Shown here: positions 43,893 to 61,069 of the stretch, piece by piece
Numbering within the stretch: the first letter of the stretch is position 1
Layout of the letters: each line of letters begins with the position of its first letter
NCBI GenBank assembly: GCA_037178975.1
Contig: JASJZH010000002.1
Location: 3,410,001 to 3,474,000 of the forward strand
Direction of reading: 5' to 3'
Source of the DNA: Oscheius tipulae
Taxonomy: Eukaryota > Nematoda > Chromadorea > Rhabditida > Rhabditidae
Length of the DNA stretch: 64,000 nt
Translations under genes and position numbers: made by a program
The notes under the pieces: model-generated
What the model was told of the DNA's origin: nothing
Databases searched by the model: none
Seen by the model: the letters and a program-made list of their open reading frames with translations, nothing else

Positions 43893-46800
43893 GACCTTAG
43901 AGGTCTCTCTCCTTTACAAGGAGTCGCTCCCGGCTTCCCTCGCAGAGAGCTTGGCTCTAAATTAATATGAATCAATTGTGTGTAAGAAAAGAGAGTGAGA
44001 GAGTCAGGATACGTTTTGACGAGGGAAAAAAGAAGGAGAATGAATGGTCGGACGGCGACTGGCAAAAACGGTTCGCGCGCGGGGGCAAGAACTTCTCACC
44101 AGCTGGGAAAATGTGGGTCTCTTCTTCGCTAAACAAAGAAGACTTTTTTTCGTGAATCAAGATGGAAACATTCTCATCTTGAATTGTATAGATTTCATAA
44201 TGGTCGGTTGGAAAGGCGGATTTCCCTCCTTAATAGAGACGAATCCACTTTTTTCTGAGTAGTTGAACGAGAAAACACAGCTGCTGCAACAATCAGATGG
44301 AGCGAATCTTGCACCTGCTGCTTCGAAGAGCCAATGGAGAATGGGAAAGAATATTGGAACGTCTTAATGGTTTGCAAAGAAATTTCGTTTCCAAATTGTT
44401 AGTTATCTGGTGTACGAGCGGAAGGAGAATGGGAGCAGGTTAAGAGAGTTTAAGAAGGAAAGAGGAACATTGTTGAGTCAAGGCTTTTCTGATGTCTGTG
44501 CACGAAAGAGTTCCAGGACTGTTTGAATAGATGGGTTTTCAACAAACTTTTGAGTCAGAAATCTGAGTTTTCGCAGCAAACACTCGAATAAGTGAAAATT
44601 TTGTTTAGTTCGAATACTTTCTTTTCCAACATTTTGATACCCTTAGAGCACTAGGTTATTAGACATAAATCTGTTGAATGTACTTCGATGAAACGGGGGG
44701 CTCCTTTTCTGCAAGTCAACTCGATTTAAGCAATTACTGTAACTAAATAGCAACTGTGTTTCTAAAGAACGAATTCAGTGTCTAGATAATGTCAACTCAA
44801 TTTATCAGTCGAACCAGTCGCTTACGCACCTGGCGGAGCGACTCACACTGTCAGTGCTAATTTTGCAACTTGAACTGTTCTGGCTTGTCCTGTCAAATCT
44901 AATCTGGAATAACACTTGACAGAAAAGGCTACAAACATTGTCAAGATTAGAGTTGACTTGTGTCAGACAGATGTCTCTTGGAAATTGTAAAGATAGGATG
45001 TTTTGAAGTACCTAAATACAGAAGCAATCACTGTACTTTATTACTCTTGGAAAAAAGAAGTCTCGTATTGTCAAAGTGTGTCTACTTTCAGTTTTGATAT
45101 TTCAAAGTGTTACAGTTGCTATTGAAGAAAAAGTCGTCTCTCAGATTCATAGGGCCTTTGATATTTTTGTCTAACAGTGAAAGAGAGAGAGAACTACACT
45201 AATAGATATAGTTGATCCTATGATAGCACAGGATATACTAACGAGATTCTTACAACTTCCACACCAATCCTCATTACGGCTTGAGGTGCGGTAGCAATTA
45301 CTGGTCGCATCTGCCTCCCTCTCCATCCTCCACCAGTACCCAATTCATCGTTGACGGCCGAGCCAGGTGGTCTTCGACGTTTTTGGCTCGTTCAGATATA
45401 GAAAAAGTCCCTCGACGGCCCCTCGTGCTGGCCGGCACTGAAAGAGATTGAGAAAAAGCGGGAAGGCCGCACAGCCCCGCAGGACTACTGTATGAAAAAA
45501 GTGTGATCAATGCGTCTCGGACGGTTTTTTGTCTCCTCTCTCTCGAAGCCAAAGAATTACACATTGGATGTGAGTCGATTTTTCGAACGGGAGAGAGAGA
45601 AAAGAAGAGGAAAGCGGCAATGACACACTGGTTTGCCCCGGCGCCAGGCCGAAGGCACAAAAACTAGCACTTTGTCCGTTGACAAGTCAGCAGCTTTTTA
45701 TAAAGTCAGGGAGAGAGACTGCCTTCACTCGTTTTTATCTGTTATTGGGGCTAGATGGGAAAGAAGAAGAGGGTGGACTCCTCTTTTTCTGAAGGATTCT
45801 TTTGATTGCTGTCAATAAGAGTTGGAAGTACTCGAAAGAGCCAGTAGTTCTACAGTTCCTGCCTACGGACAGAGAATGGACATCAGGTAGTTGGAATTCA
45901 ACCATGTCCGACAATCATTAAAATGCTGTTTAAACTCCAACAGGTAACCTAGATGTTTTGAAACCGTATGTCGAAAGCACTCCAAAATCTTTCAGCCAGC
46001 TTTTCCAAATGAGTACATCATTTTTAGCCCATACAAAAGTAGTTTTCGATGTTATCCAGAATTTTGTAGAGCACCAGAGAGCATCAGCATGAGGTCCTGA
46101 AACCTAAAACCGACCGAGAAAAGTACCATCTAGGAAATGAATACTTGAGGAAGTTCGTAATAACCTCGAGTTGTTAACATTGTGCTATTCGGAAGTGAGT
46201 TATGGATCCCTTCGCTCAAATTGAGGGGTCTAGAAGTCCAAAAAGGTCTGACTATATGGTAGGAGAATCAGTGTTGCCAAAAAAGGTGCCCTATGAGAAC
46301 ACGGCACGAGGTACCAGGTCTTTACGACTACTAGATGCGGCCCCGATTGCTATGGGAAAAAGAATGTGTGGAAGAATTTATTTTGGGGAAAAAGAGGCGC
46401 CGAACTCGTTCCCTTGTAGGAAAAAAGCCAACGGCGAAGCCGAAGGAAAAGAGTGGGTGACGACGGGAGAGGCGCGAGAATGCTCAAAAACACAGAGTGC
46501 TAAGAGCACCCGAGGCCTGAAAAAACGTCTTTTGGAGGTCATGGGGAGAGCGAGTTTTTTCCGAAAGTGATAAGTTTTTGTAGAGCAAAGGACTTTGCTC
46601 AACTACTGGGGCTGTCAGCCAATTTTGAAAGGAAAAAAGTTCCTTGGCAATCAGTCATTGAACGACCCCGTCCCCTTTTTCAGTTCACTTTTTATACAGA
46701 CCAAACGGGCTCCCATTTCATCGATTGTCGGAAAGACCCTCTATTCGCGGGACCTTTTTTGTGCTAAAGGCAACTGGTAATCGAGGAGAGCGAGGGGTGA

Positions 46801-49800
46801 AGAAAGGAATCTGGTCCAGGAGGGGAATGAATAGTTTGAGAAAACTGAGCAGAAGATTTTGTTCCCAAAACAGAGGATACGATGAGTATATGTATACCGA
46901 GTGAGTCTCTCTGTACCCGGGAATCTCTGCTCCGTTGACGTTACGAAGCAGATATTGGGGTACATAATCTAGTAAATATCTGTCTGTTACATGTGATTAT
47001 TGGGCAGATTGTCCAGACTGTAACTGTCAATTGGACAGAACTGAGCAACAGAATTTAAAGACTTCGTTTCAGACCGATGAAGCTAAAAGTAACCCATGTC
47101 GAGCAGCTCAGTTTTCCGAACAAGCTATTCTCCATCACAGGTCGTTGGAAAACTTCCCGTACTTTAGAGAGTTTGAAGAGATTGACAAACCAGTTAGTAA
47201 GGATGTCCTATAAAAATCAAATACGATTGCCAAAATGTTCAATAAAGAGTTCCAATCCACATGACTGACCGAATGACAGCGCTCGAAAAAATAGATAGGC
47301 TTGCGAAAACGAGGTTAGCTCTTTTTGCACCTCTCTGTCTCTAATAATAGAATGAAAGGGACGTCTCTACACCCCGAAAGAAGCTGTTTCTGAGGCTCGA
47401 AGATAAGGGAAGAGGCTGTTGGTTTGGAGGTTCGTGACGTGCGCGCTATCGGCAGAAGAAAAAGCGGACGGACGGCAAAAAAAAGATGAAGAAAAAGGCT
47501 GATAACGAGAAAGAGAGACAGGAGGTTCGATCAATGTGAGAGAAATTTATAGGAACTGGATCCTTTTTTTCTATCTGGAACAGGTGCACTCGGTCACATA
47601 CTTTTTGCAGATCTGAATGGACAGAATTGGAAATAGGCTAGCGGGACAGACGTAGCAGAAAAAAAGGGATAGAGAGTTACTGGTTCCCCCTTCTCTCTCA
47701 AGGACTCCCCGATTCATCATAGCTCTTCTTTATCGAGAGAAAAACTTGAGCAGATTACACTCCGTCGCGGGATGAAACGAGACATATTTACGACGGTTAT
47801 TAGAAGAAGACACGCAAGAACTGTTCCCGTGTACGTCCCACTTCATTTCCGGCAAAATTCTACGGTTTGCGGGATCCAACATATATTCAGAAAGTTTCAG
47901 TTCTCATAGGTCACCAACAATCAACAGGCTTCAAGTTCATGTTTCGGCAAATTTGAAAGGCACTGCTTAACTGACTATTCAAACTGGTAGGAGCTGTGAG
48001 GCCTCGATTTAGGCAGAAATCTAGCTTAGAGATGGAATCTCCGACGTGGAGGACTTGTATTTCCTCGCCAGACCAACTGCTCCGAAATCAGGAACAATGC
48101 TAATCACAAGCTCCACAGTTCAAGACCATTACTCAAACTCAACCCTCATTTTCCATTCTTTGAAGGTTCTGCTTTGAAAACATTGCAAAATCCCCATGAG
48201 TCATGGTACCAGCCTGGAAAGTGATGAGAGAGAGGGGCGGTCGTACAAATGAAGGAAAGAGGTAAAACTCAAAAAAACTGGAATAGAAATCCCAAACGAT
48301 TCACTGGCCTCCTTGAAGGGAAACCGATAAAAGATACAGAAACAAGTGGTCCACCCCCACAGTTACATCGAACAAAAGAGTTCTTTGCGATCAGAAGAAA
48401 AAAGTCGAGGAGAAGAGGGAATGACTATGTGTCAGGCGCCTAGTCAAAACATAGCACTTTTTCCGCGGTCACGCCTCCGGTTTTTTTGAGCTTGTCTGCC
48501 CGACCTAATTATTCTGGCTATAGGACATAAAAAGGACCGGTCTGGATGAATATTCACCAAACTTATAGGGTATGTGAAAAGTTATACTTTTCCCCACCAC
48601 ACGGTCTTCAGTCTACAAGTGGCCATAAACAGTAGCCCCCGTTCCCTGTTCCCGCCATTTTGCTCGAATAGGTTCTGTGAATGGGAGGAAAAAACGAGAG
48701 GGAGAGAACGAACGTCTCTGATCGTCGGTCGAGGCCCGTTCTCCCTGGGCAAACGCAGCCTCGGCAAAAAACGGCTGCACGCTCGCGGCAGCAAAAAAAG
48801 GACCGCTCGCTGGGGCAAAAAGCGCGACTCGGCTTTAATTGTGAAGAGGGAAAAAACAGCTGGACTGGGCCGTCGAGGCTGCATGCACGCAGCACGGAAC
48901 AAATCGGCCACGGGAGGAATGAGCGATGGGGGATGGGTGATAGTTTTTTGATTGTCGTTTTCAGATCTGTTTAGGAAAAAAGACCATACTAGCCCTCATA
49001 ATAAGATACCAACCATAGCATGACTTAAAATGTTGGATCCCTAAAAATGGGTCATGAGAGCTCTTCCTAACCGCAATAAATATTCCGGGCTTTGAACCTT
49101 GCAGAATTTGGACATGACTCCTCTTCCAGTCCTCGTCAGCACGTCCTTCGGCTTTTCAACAGGACTTCAGTTCATTGGCTCAGCTGCACGCGACACACAA
49201 AAGTCTCCAAGACCGAATCAACACCTTCAGCACTCAGAAGTAGCTTCCACTAAAAAGGTCTCAATTCTTCGGCTGCAGCTCCTCTAAGGTCTTCCTGCTA
49301 CAAAGTCCCGACAGCACACGCTTCTTGTTAGCTGTACGCCACCTGATCACTCTGGGCGAGAATCTTCAGGTATCATCCGGTAGTCGACGAGGAATATGGG
49401 TAGATCAATCAGAACAAATTCCTGAAGAATGATATACCAGGATTTGGAAAGTTAGGGAATGAAAGTCAAAGGACTCTCAGCTAAATTCCTACCCGAACAC
49501 CACTCTTTGACTCCAATACTCGATTTGCCAGTCTTCTCCGAAGAGTTGACCACCGAATCCCGATTGGCTCTTTAGCTAGATTCAATAAGTGTTAGAACTG
49601 TAATTCACATTGGTAGGCCCAGTCAGGTCCTGTCCAAATACTCGGAACAGTGTTTTGAGTCAAACGAACATGGTAGAAAAAGGCAAAGTGACTGATGAAG
49701 CAGTGGAGGTAGAATAGACAAGGTCTCAGCAGCACAGGCAAGCATTAAACTGGAGTGGAAAGTGCGAACTTGTCTTATTTTGGACTTGTCTATATTAACA

Positions 49801-51720
49801 ACTTTACATGTCGAGAGACTTGTCGGTTTGAGGCCAAAGAAGCTTCTATAAGTAGACTTTTGACTTTTATAGTACCAAAAGACAAAGCTTGAATAGGCCG
49901 AGACAGTATGGTTGCAACAGGTATTTGCTCATCTACAGACTTTGGGTAGCCCAGTATAGATAGGAGAGTCTAACTAGTTTGTCTGAGCTTTCCACTGTGA
50001 CCATGTTGATCATTTTGTAAGAATTTAACATGGTTTTTGAATAGAATAGTTTTTGGGGCGTAACTTTTGAATGTAGGCAGCTGTTTTTTTTTGACTCCTT
50101 CTCATAGCCATTGTTTGCGATTCAGTCATTTTCATTTTCTGGAGTACAAAATATTCTACTTCTTTCCGAGCTTAGATCCAGCTGATGGACTGGGTCCCGT
50201 CGCGAAGGCGGCAATCGAAAGCCCAGCCGGCTGGCTCCTCGTGGGGACTGATCCTCCTCATCGACACCTTCTCAACACTTTCTCAGATTCACGACTCTGT
50301 TTTAGGACCCAAAAGATTTGTCTTGTTCCAAAATGAGGGGTTCTTACCCATCTAAATACCCATTCCAAGGGAAGCCCGTGGTCGAGAGACAGAGAGAGTG
50401 TAAAGTGAGCTTGAACTGCGAGAGACCGATCCTTTTTCATGCTGAAACTTTGATTTTTATCAAAAATCTGGAACCGAATGTTTTCTAATAGCTCCTGTCT
50501 CTTTATCTTTTCTGACAAGACAACAGGGAGGCCCCGGTCTGTTTACCCTCGGACTTCCCCTCCTCCCCTTGTTCTCTGGTCCTTTCTCAAACCATTCCTT
50601 GTCTTTTCTCTCTCTCTGTAAACCTTCAAAGATTGTCACGACATGATTGAAATAGCTCCTTTTCCTTGAAAGTGTTCCCATGACCAAGGCTCAGTTTACA
50701 CCGAGAGGTCGATGCTATGAGGACCTGGGTCGGGAAGATCCCCATCTTCAAGTAAACAGCCACTATTACGTCTCTCTTTTCCCTTTTTCTTCCCTCTTTC
50801 CGCTCTAAACGTATTAGAAGCGAGGTTCCGGGTTCGTTTCGGGTGGAAGATCTCTGTGAGCTCACGAGGAGGCAATATTCTCTCGCCTCATGTGCCGCCT
50901 CACGCTCTCTTTCCTTTTGGAGTGACTAACCGTTTCGAGAGGTTCTTTCCAGCCAATATTCATGAGTCAGTTGCTTATTCTCCTGAGTGATAATAACGCT
51001 TATGTTTTTCTAGTGGGATGGTTCTCATCCCCGTCATTTCGTTCAGTGCCTGGCTGTTCCCGTACACGACAAAAACATCTTTCCGTTTGATTCACACAAG
51101 TGTTCAGATGATTCTTTTTCATTCAAAGCTCGTCTCTTATCAGATTTTCTATACATTTCCCATCTCGTTAGTCGTTACCATGTATAAGGGAGCAGTTGCG
51201 CCTAGCCCTCACTCGTTGAACTCGTCATTCTCACTCAGAATCTGTTTTTAGATCTTGTGATGTTGAAAGTTGTTAACCACATCAAGCAACAAGATTGTAG
51301 AATATTGGTAGAGCAAAAACTGTTCTCTTGTGACCGAAACGGAGATCTGAACACTCTCATTTTGGTGAATAACTAATCTATCGTGTCACCCCATTCTGTG
51401 ACGTCGTTCCCCATTCCCAGATCTTAATTCCTGCCTCGTTACCCTCTTTGTCTTCTCCGTTCATCCATGCCTTATTTTGCAGAGCGATCTCTACTGGATG
51501 TGGGGTTGAGCGCCTTCTTCCGGGTGACGCCCTTCGATCGCGTCTCCTCTGTAACGATTTCTCACGATTCAGTCCTTTAGACATCAGCCACGCAGCCATC
51601 ATCAGGTTGGTCTAGAAAACGAGGGCTTGTAAACAGCCTCTCATAGTGAGAGACGTTTGTCTTGTTGACCACCGGAATTGAATAGGAGCTCGTCCGGTTG
51701 ATTAATGTCTCATTTCAGAG
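43893..51720. other. 7.8 kb without a recognisable gene
   Basis: Lies between the starts of the NAB (-) and SLC22 (+) genes, so it holds both promoters. Many short ORFs occur, including ones at 46202-46570 and 48574-48951, but none has a domain, signal or splice-linked partner. A MITE-like copy lies at 44.9-45.0 kb. The stretch 48650-48920 is more GC-rich than its surroundings with repeated CGGC and GGGCAAA, and might be a promoter region. CATTTCAG right before the SLC22 ATG could be an acceptor linked to an upstream non-coding exon here. Confidence 0.45.
44894..45003 (+). repeat. MITE-like repeat, copy B (partner at 13.93 kb)
   Basis: GTCAAATCTAATC near the left end and GATTAGAGTTGAC in the middle are inverted; CTTGACAGAAAAGG, TTGTCAAG, GTGTCAGACAGA and GTAAAGATAGGAT follow in the same order as in the copy at 13928-14033. 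Its two shared inverted blocks suggest a small non-autonomous element. Confidence 0.5.
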
Positions 51721-54700
51721 ATGGCTCCCGGTGGCGATGCCGGGGAAGATGAGAAAAAATGTCTCTTAACTCCCATGTCACAGTCCGTCTCGGCTCTCGG
51801 TTTCCTTCCCGAAGGACAAGATGGGGACGTCTCCAAGTCGCCGGAGCCCACCGAGAGTCCCCGCTCGCCATCTCCTCAAATCGGAATGTGTCCTCTGATC
51901 TACAGCGAACCGGCTTTGGCCGGAATGGAAAACTTGAGCCTTGCCCCACAGTTTGCTATCAGTGACACGGCTCTCCCTCAGGTTTGACTCTCGAACTACT
52001 TTTTACATCCTGATCTTTAGATCTACCGCAACTATAAGAATGACAGTGGGATAGCCTCGACTTCCGGTCTGAACGATGACACTTTCACAATAGTTGAGGG
52101 ACAGACGCCGGGACAGAGCAGTCTCTACATGTCAGACATGTCATTTGCTACCAGTGTAGCTGGAACTTCGAGTCGGCCACATAAGGCATCATTCTCTACC
52201 AGAGAGATCAGAGAGCAGCATCAACAGATGCAGTTGAAGTACAAAGAGGCCTCGAAGAAGGAGAGGAGGTTCACTGATCCGGTCGACTTTGAGGGTGAGA
52301 TTTTGGTTTTTGTCTGTTCCCTATGAATTCTGAGCTTCTTCACTACAGAACACACATCTCATGTGATTACCAACAACAGCAACCGATTCAGCTTTAGATA
52401 ACTGTCGATTATTCTATGACTATGTTTTGACTTGCTTTACGTCAAGTAGTTTGATAGAAACCAAGTCATATTCGTGCAGCATCTAATTGGGTTTGAGTCA
52501 TCTAGACAGAGAGTTACTGTACTGATTTACCCTGTCTTAGCATCTTAATCGTTTCAGCCCCGACAGGCATATTATCTCTGATCTCCCCCGAAGTTGACTC
52601 ATTCAGGAATTCTCAACATCATCGGCGGCTGTTCGTGGTGGCAGATCTGGATCTACGTTCTCATAGCAATGCAGCAGATCCCTCATGCCATGTTCAATCT
52701 GAACGTCGTGTACATGATGTACGATCCGGAGCATCACTGTCAAGTACCGGGCTTTGAAGTCAACGACACTGGAACCTATCTGTGGGGTCTGGAAGATGTC
52801 CAAGATCTCTCAATGGTATTTCCAAGTATTGGAGGAAGCAATGGCTATCAGATGGATAGAGTGAGTCCTATTTTTTCCTAATAATTGCTTTTTTAGTGTC
52901 ACTACTACGCTCGGACACCTGAGAGGTACAGGGAGCTGAGAACCATGCCGTTAGCTGACGCTAAACTGGCTGCTTTCCTGGACAATGTCACGATCGTTCC
53001 CTGTAACAGATACTTCTACAAGACTGATGTAAGACCTAGAAAGTACGGGAGAGATAGAAACTTTAGGTCATGCGAGAAACGATTGTGACGGATTGGAACC
53101 TAGTATGTGACGACTACCTGATGAAGGGACACGCACATCTTTTTTACTCATTCGGCTACCTGGTCGGCTGCGTTTTTGGTGGGTGGGCTAGTGACAAGTG
53201 AGTTTACTGAACTGTTACTGAGCAATCATGTTTCAGCTTCGGTCGAAAACCGACAGTCATCGGCTTCGGAATTCTTTCCTCCATGTTCGGTGTCTTCCTC
53301 CCCTACACGACCTACTACCCGATGTTCCTCTTCATCCGTTTCTGCAGTGCCGTTTGCAATGAGGCAGCTGATCTGGCCGCCTACACTCTCTGTATGGAAA
53401 TCACTGGGACCCGGTTCCGAGCCATGGTCGGCAGTATGTTACAAGTTCCCTGGGCTCTGGGATACGCTCTACTTGCCCTGATTGCCTATCTAGCTAAAAG
53501 CTGGAAAACTGTGCAAGTGATAGCTGCCGGACTTCACTTTGGAGCTGTCCTACTGATCTGTTCTCTTCCCGAGAGTCCTCGATGGCTGATGGTCAAGGAG
53601 AGAGTAAATGAAGCTGAAGAGGTCATAAGGAAAGCGTGTCGAACACCTCCTTTCCCTTTCAATCTTTGTCGAATCAACAAGGGATCTCTACCTTCAGACT
53701 TAGAGTTGGTCTGTCATCGGGAGAAGCATCTGAACAAGAAGGTAGGGAGAGAGACAGTTCGGAGAAACAGAAGTTTCAGGGCAAAGTCGGACTGATGGAT
53801 TTGTTTAAGACGGTTGAGTTACGGTACAGAACCATCATCATCTGTGTGATTTTCATCGCCAATGCTCTCGTCTACTACGGTCTTGTCATCGGTAACTAGT
53901 CTCTTGTGCTTTGTCAATCCAATCTCTTTAGCCCTTTCCGATCAGTCAGCTCCTGGACGTGTTCTCTTCACCGGTAACTTTTTCCTGAACAATGCGGTAG
54001 CTGGATTCATCGAGATCCCGACCCTCTTCGGCTGTGTCTGGTTGATGAAGTACGGGAGAAAAAGAGCGCAGCAGATGACTCTCGTCGGAGGTGGAATAGC
54101 CATAATTATCGCCATGCTGGCCGTGGTCGCTCATCACTACATGTTCGCCCTTTTTTTCATGATGTTGGGCAAAATTTTTATTCAGGTACCTCTTACTTTT
54201 TCAATCTTCCAATAAGATTTTAGGGAGCCTTCAATATCCTGTACATATTCACCTCGGAACTCTATCCGACCATTATCCGCAACTCTGCAGTCGGAATGAC
54301 ATCGATGGTGGCCCGGTTCGGATCTGGAATCGCTTCGTACATCGCCCTTCTATCCAATATTTCTCTTCCTATTGTGCCTATGATTATTTTCGCCATTTTC
54401 TCGTTGTTCGCCGGGATGCTCGTGTCTCTTCTTCCTGAGACAAGCGAGAAACCGCTTCCGGAGACTCTGGATGTGAGTTCTGTCTTCTGTGAGAGACCAT
54501 GGGAGTACAGGGACTTGGAAACTAACTGACAGAGAGTGAGAGACAGACTGATATTATAAAATCCGAGTTCTGACACAAACCTTTCAGGACGCCGTGACCT
54601 TCCTGAAAACCGAGGCCAGAGCCTGTTACGGCTGGGGACTGCCCCTGGAGACGACTCACAGTATCTCCCTTCATGAGAACAACACTGACGACTTTGTTAT

Positions 54701-54933
54701 GCTCGAGAAGATTGTCGAGGAGGACTTCCCGCCTCGGAAGAGGTCCTCGGCTGCCAGTAGTCGAAGACTCGTCTCTCCAAATAAGGGCAGCGAAGCTCCC
54801 AGCCGAGCAGTGAGTTCTTTCCTCAAATTCCAGACAATGTTGCTTTCAGGACAGTCGCTGTGAATCGATCCTCCAAGACCAGATGGATCTGTCGATCCCG
54901 GAACGTCTCGACGAAGCCTTTGCTGACTACTAG
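51721..54933 (+). CDS. SLC22-type organic ion transporter (MFS) with long cytoplasmic N-terminus
   Basis: Exons 51721-51981, 52021-52294, 52607-52860, 52897-53028, 53067-53197, 53237-53635, 53698-53891, 53932-54185, 54224-54472, 54588-54809 and 54850-54933 give 817 residues. The first 178 are a hydrophilic Ser/Pro-rich region absent from vertebrate SLC22. TM1 starts at WWQIWIYVLIAMQQIPHAMF, then comes the large extracellular loop of the family (Cys residues, NDT and NVT sequons). The MFS signature is GGWASDNFGRKPT. Later signatures are EITGTRFRAMVGS, LPESPRWLMVKERVNEAEEV, LMKYGRKRAQ, FTSELYPTIIRNSAVGM and LLPETSEKPLPETLD. These proteins move organic cations, anions or carnitine across the plasma membrane; substrate cannot be told. 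About 115 further C-terminal residues are disordered. CATTTCAG precedes the ATG. Confidence 0.92.
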
Positions 54934-58217
<3,284 letters not shown>

Positions 58218-58302
58218 ATACACACTTTGTGAATGCTTGATCTGATTTGTTCCCGTTCTAATTTGTATGTACACGTTTTAGTCAACAGTAAAGGATAAGT
58301 AG

Positions 58303-61069
58303 TCATTCGGTTTCACTCTCTTCTTCCTCAGACTCTTCCAGGGTCGTCTCTGTGGTCAGAATACTGGCCAGAGCGGTCAGGGTGTCTCTGTCCTGAGTCT
58401 TCTTCTCTTTCTGTGCAACAAGTACAGCATCCTCGACCTTCAGGAAGAGTCTCTCCTTCTCGACCTCGCTGTAAAAGTCCGTAACTTCGAACAGTTTGAG
58501 CAAGTCGCCTAGAAAAGGGTCGTCTGTTTTCTCTTATCAATCGACCCACGTTTGTTTGCCACCAAATAGGTCTGGACGCCGACTGCCATCAGGTCTGTAA
58601 ACACCTGACAAAACAATTTTTAGAGGGAGAGTGAGAGAAAACGAACTGTTTTTAGGGTATTCAGTCCCAAGTAGTCGACATAGGGGAATCCGCTACAGTC
58701 TATGACCAAAGAACATCTCTCGTCCTTTTTCGCGTCTCGTTTCCAGCGACGACGAGCCGCTGTCATTTTCTAAAAATGTCTTTTACTGGTTTTGATAAGA
58801 AAAGGGTACATTCTCGAAGACCTCCTCCGCCTCAGCTGTATTCATTTGGTCAATCGTGACGAAAGACTCGATCTTGGACCGTTCCCACTTCTTCACGCAT
58901 TGCCAAATCGCGGTGGTGAAGTGGTCGACACTGGTGAAGATCAAAGGAGCATCCATTCGGAAGATACAGACGTTGCCCTCAACCATTTCGAGCTCGCTCT
59001 TCTTCGTCTCCTTGTAAACGTTTCTTTCGGAGTCTTTGGAAAGGAAGTGCCAGCGGGGCCTGGAAAGGGAGTGGGATTTTTTTCCTAGTTACCAGCTGTC
59101 AGTTACTGTCACACACTGGTGGTCAATATTTTTCAATGTCAGAGCACTGTCACTCTTACTGTCCACTTTCATCTTCCCTCTCACACTTACCATTGTGTCC
59201 TGATAACCGTAGTCAAAACAGCAAATCCAATGGCCATCAGTAATCCAGGACCCATATCGTAGCAAACAGTCAGAAGAAAACTTGCCACCCAGATGAAGAA
59301 ATCCATTTTGAAGTTGGGCCACAGCTGTCGGAGCTCGGCAAACTTGACATACGTTCCCTTCTGAGCCACAATGATCATTGCGGCTAGAATACATTTCGGA
59401 AGATATTCAAGAGCTGGTCCGATATAAAGAATGACAGAGACGAGAGCTAGCGATGAAAAAAGACAGGTCAGCTGGGTCGAGCCGCCGACAGCTGCTCCGA
59501 CAACGCTTCTCGCAAAGCCCGAAGTGACCGGGAAGACGGGGAACACGGACGAGATGACTCCGACAAAGCCCAGAGCGTAGAGTTCCTAAGATTTGTCTAG
59601 GAAAAAAGATAATGGATACCTGTCCATGGTTGATCTTGTACTTGTAGCGCTTCTCGACCACCTTGGCCACTGTTATGTGGATGGCAACTGCTGTGATTGC
59701 GATGGCCAGAGCATTGGGGCCGATAAAGCGGATCAGATCGAAACGGGGCAGTTTGGGACGGGGGAATCTGAAAGCTTGGGATTCTTTCTGGTCTCTGCAC
59801 TGACCTAGTCGGTATATTCTTGACCACGGTGATATTGTGTCTTGTCGACAGTTCCGCGTAGTTTGTAGCCGAAGTTCCTACCACAGCCTAAAGATTCTCG
59901 TTTCCAGAGACTTCTTTCTTCTAACCAGAACCAATTCGAATGGCACAGGAAATTGAAAAGCTGTTCCGAACCATGGACTGAGGAGCTCTTTGCCTACGAT
60001 GAGGAAGATGATTGAAGAGATGGAGATTGAGAGAGTTGCATAGTTGGTTTGGTCGAGCATGTCCCACAGGTCGATTATTCTCTGGAAGAGGGAGAGTACA
60101 GAGGCGGGAAGACTGCTCACATAGTAGAGGTATCCAGGTCCTGATCTCTTCGGCAAATGGATTCCCAGAAGATCTCCCATCTGGGCGAAGAAAACGTGAA
60201 TACCGCCACCGACTATAAATCCGGACATCACCTGAAATGGAGACTGTTTGCAAGATTACTTTCAATGAATCTGATGAAAATTACCCGACTCTCAGCCACT
60301 ATTACATGGTCGTATCTGAAGTAGAAGCTACCTGTTCCGAGAAGAGTGAAGTCAGTGACTGGAGCCGAAATACAGCCATCAGTAGTTGACAGACACCGGC
60401 TAGAAAGACTATAGTCGTGGCGATCTGTATTCTCTTCTCCGGGTTCGTGACAACATCTGCCTTCCAGTCGCTTGCCATTAGATCCGTTTCCAGGTCCGTG
60501 TCACTGAATTCCCTGTTTTCCGTCTCATATTCACTTACTTGAGAAACCCAGTGGCATTCCCGATGTCCAGAAGATCCACAGATGGCTCCGTCGTGGTCTG
60601 ATTGACATAGAGAGCTGTTCCACTCGAACTGATGACGTTCTCGATGGCCGCGTGGGTCATGAGAGACAGTACGGCGAAGCCACCTGGAAAATGATGAGAA
60701 ATGCGTGGATTGCACTAACCCAAGGCGTTATGTTTTGAAGTCCCGACGAAAATGTAGAGGAAGGATGGGAAGATGGCCGTGTAGAGGCCAAAAACGGGGT
60801 CGACACCAGTGATTCCAGCCAATGCGATACCTTAACAGAACTTTGTTATTTAATAAGAAGAATTAACCTTGAGGGACACAGAAGACGGCCATGGTTAATC
60901 CCCCAGACAGGTCACCGAAAAATGAATGATTCCAGTCGTAGTTCGGCAGCCAAGACAGTATGGGAAGGAAGGACAGAAGCTTGGATCCAACTCTCGACAA
61001 AGTCCATTTGTGCCGGACAGAATTCCATTGGTTCTTGATTCTCTCCTTGATATGAGTAGATGAGAGCAT
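58303..61069 (-). CDS. SLC26/SulP family anion transporter with STAS domain
   Basis: Minus-strand exons 60868-61069, 60720-60830, 60539-60683, 60332-60512, 59926-60231, 59805-59887, 59620-59767, 59191-59585, 58810-59059, 58647-58769, 58550-58604 and 58303-58508 give 734 residues. SulP signatures: DWNHSFFGDLSGGLTMAVFC, GITGVDPVFGLYTAIFPSFL, GGFAVLSLMTHAAIENVI, MSGFIVGGGIHVFFAQMGDL, KYKINHGQELYALGFVGVIS and FPVTSGFARSVVGAAVGGST. The C-terminal STAS domain runs from VEGNVCIFRMDAPLIFTSVD through CSLVIDCSGFPYVDYLGL and ends in an acidic tail EESEEEESETE. Members exchange sulfate, chloride, bicarbonate or oxalate; the substrate here is not evident. NQT and NAT sequons lie in one outer loop. A short open stretch at 60285-60316 is not an exon, since exon 4 joins exon 5 exactly as in the family. 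Confidence 0.93.

Noticed and set aside
46202..46570. 122-codon plus-strand ORF
   Set aside because: No conserved motif, no splice context, and unlike the codon use of recognised genes in the window.
48574..48974. Overlapping ORFs of 95-125 codons on both strands
   Set aside because: Open in several frames at once because of GC-rich, stop-poor sequence; no domain recognised.
60285..60316. Extra exon in the SLC26-type gene
   Set aside because: It has flanking AG and GT but hits a stop in the needed phase, and exon 4 to exon 5 already matches the family without a gap.
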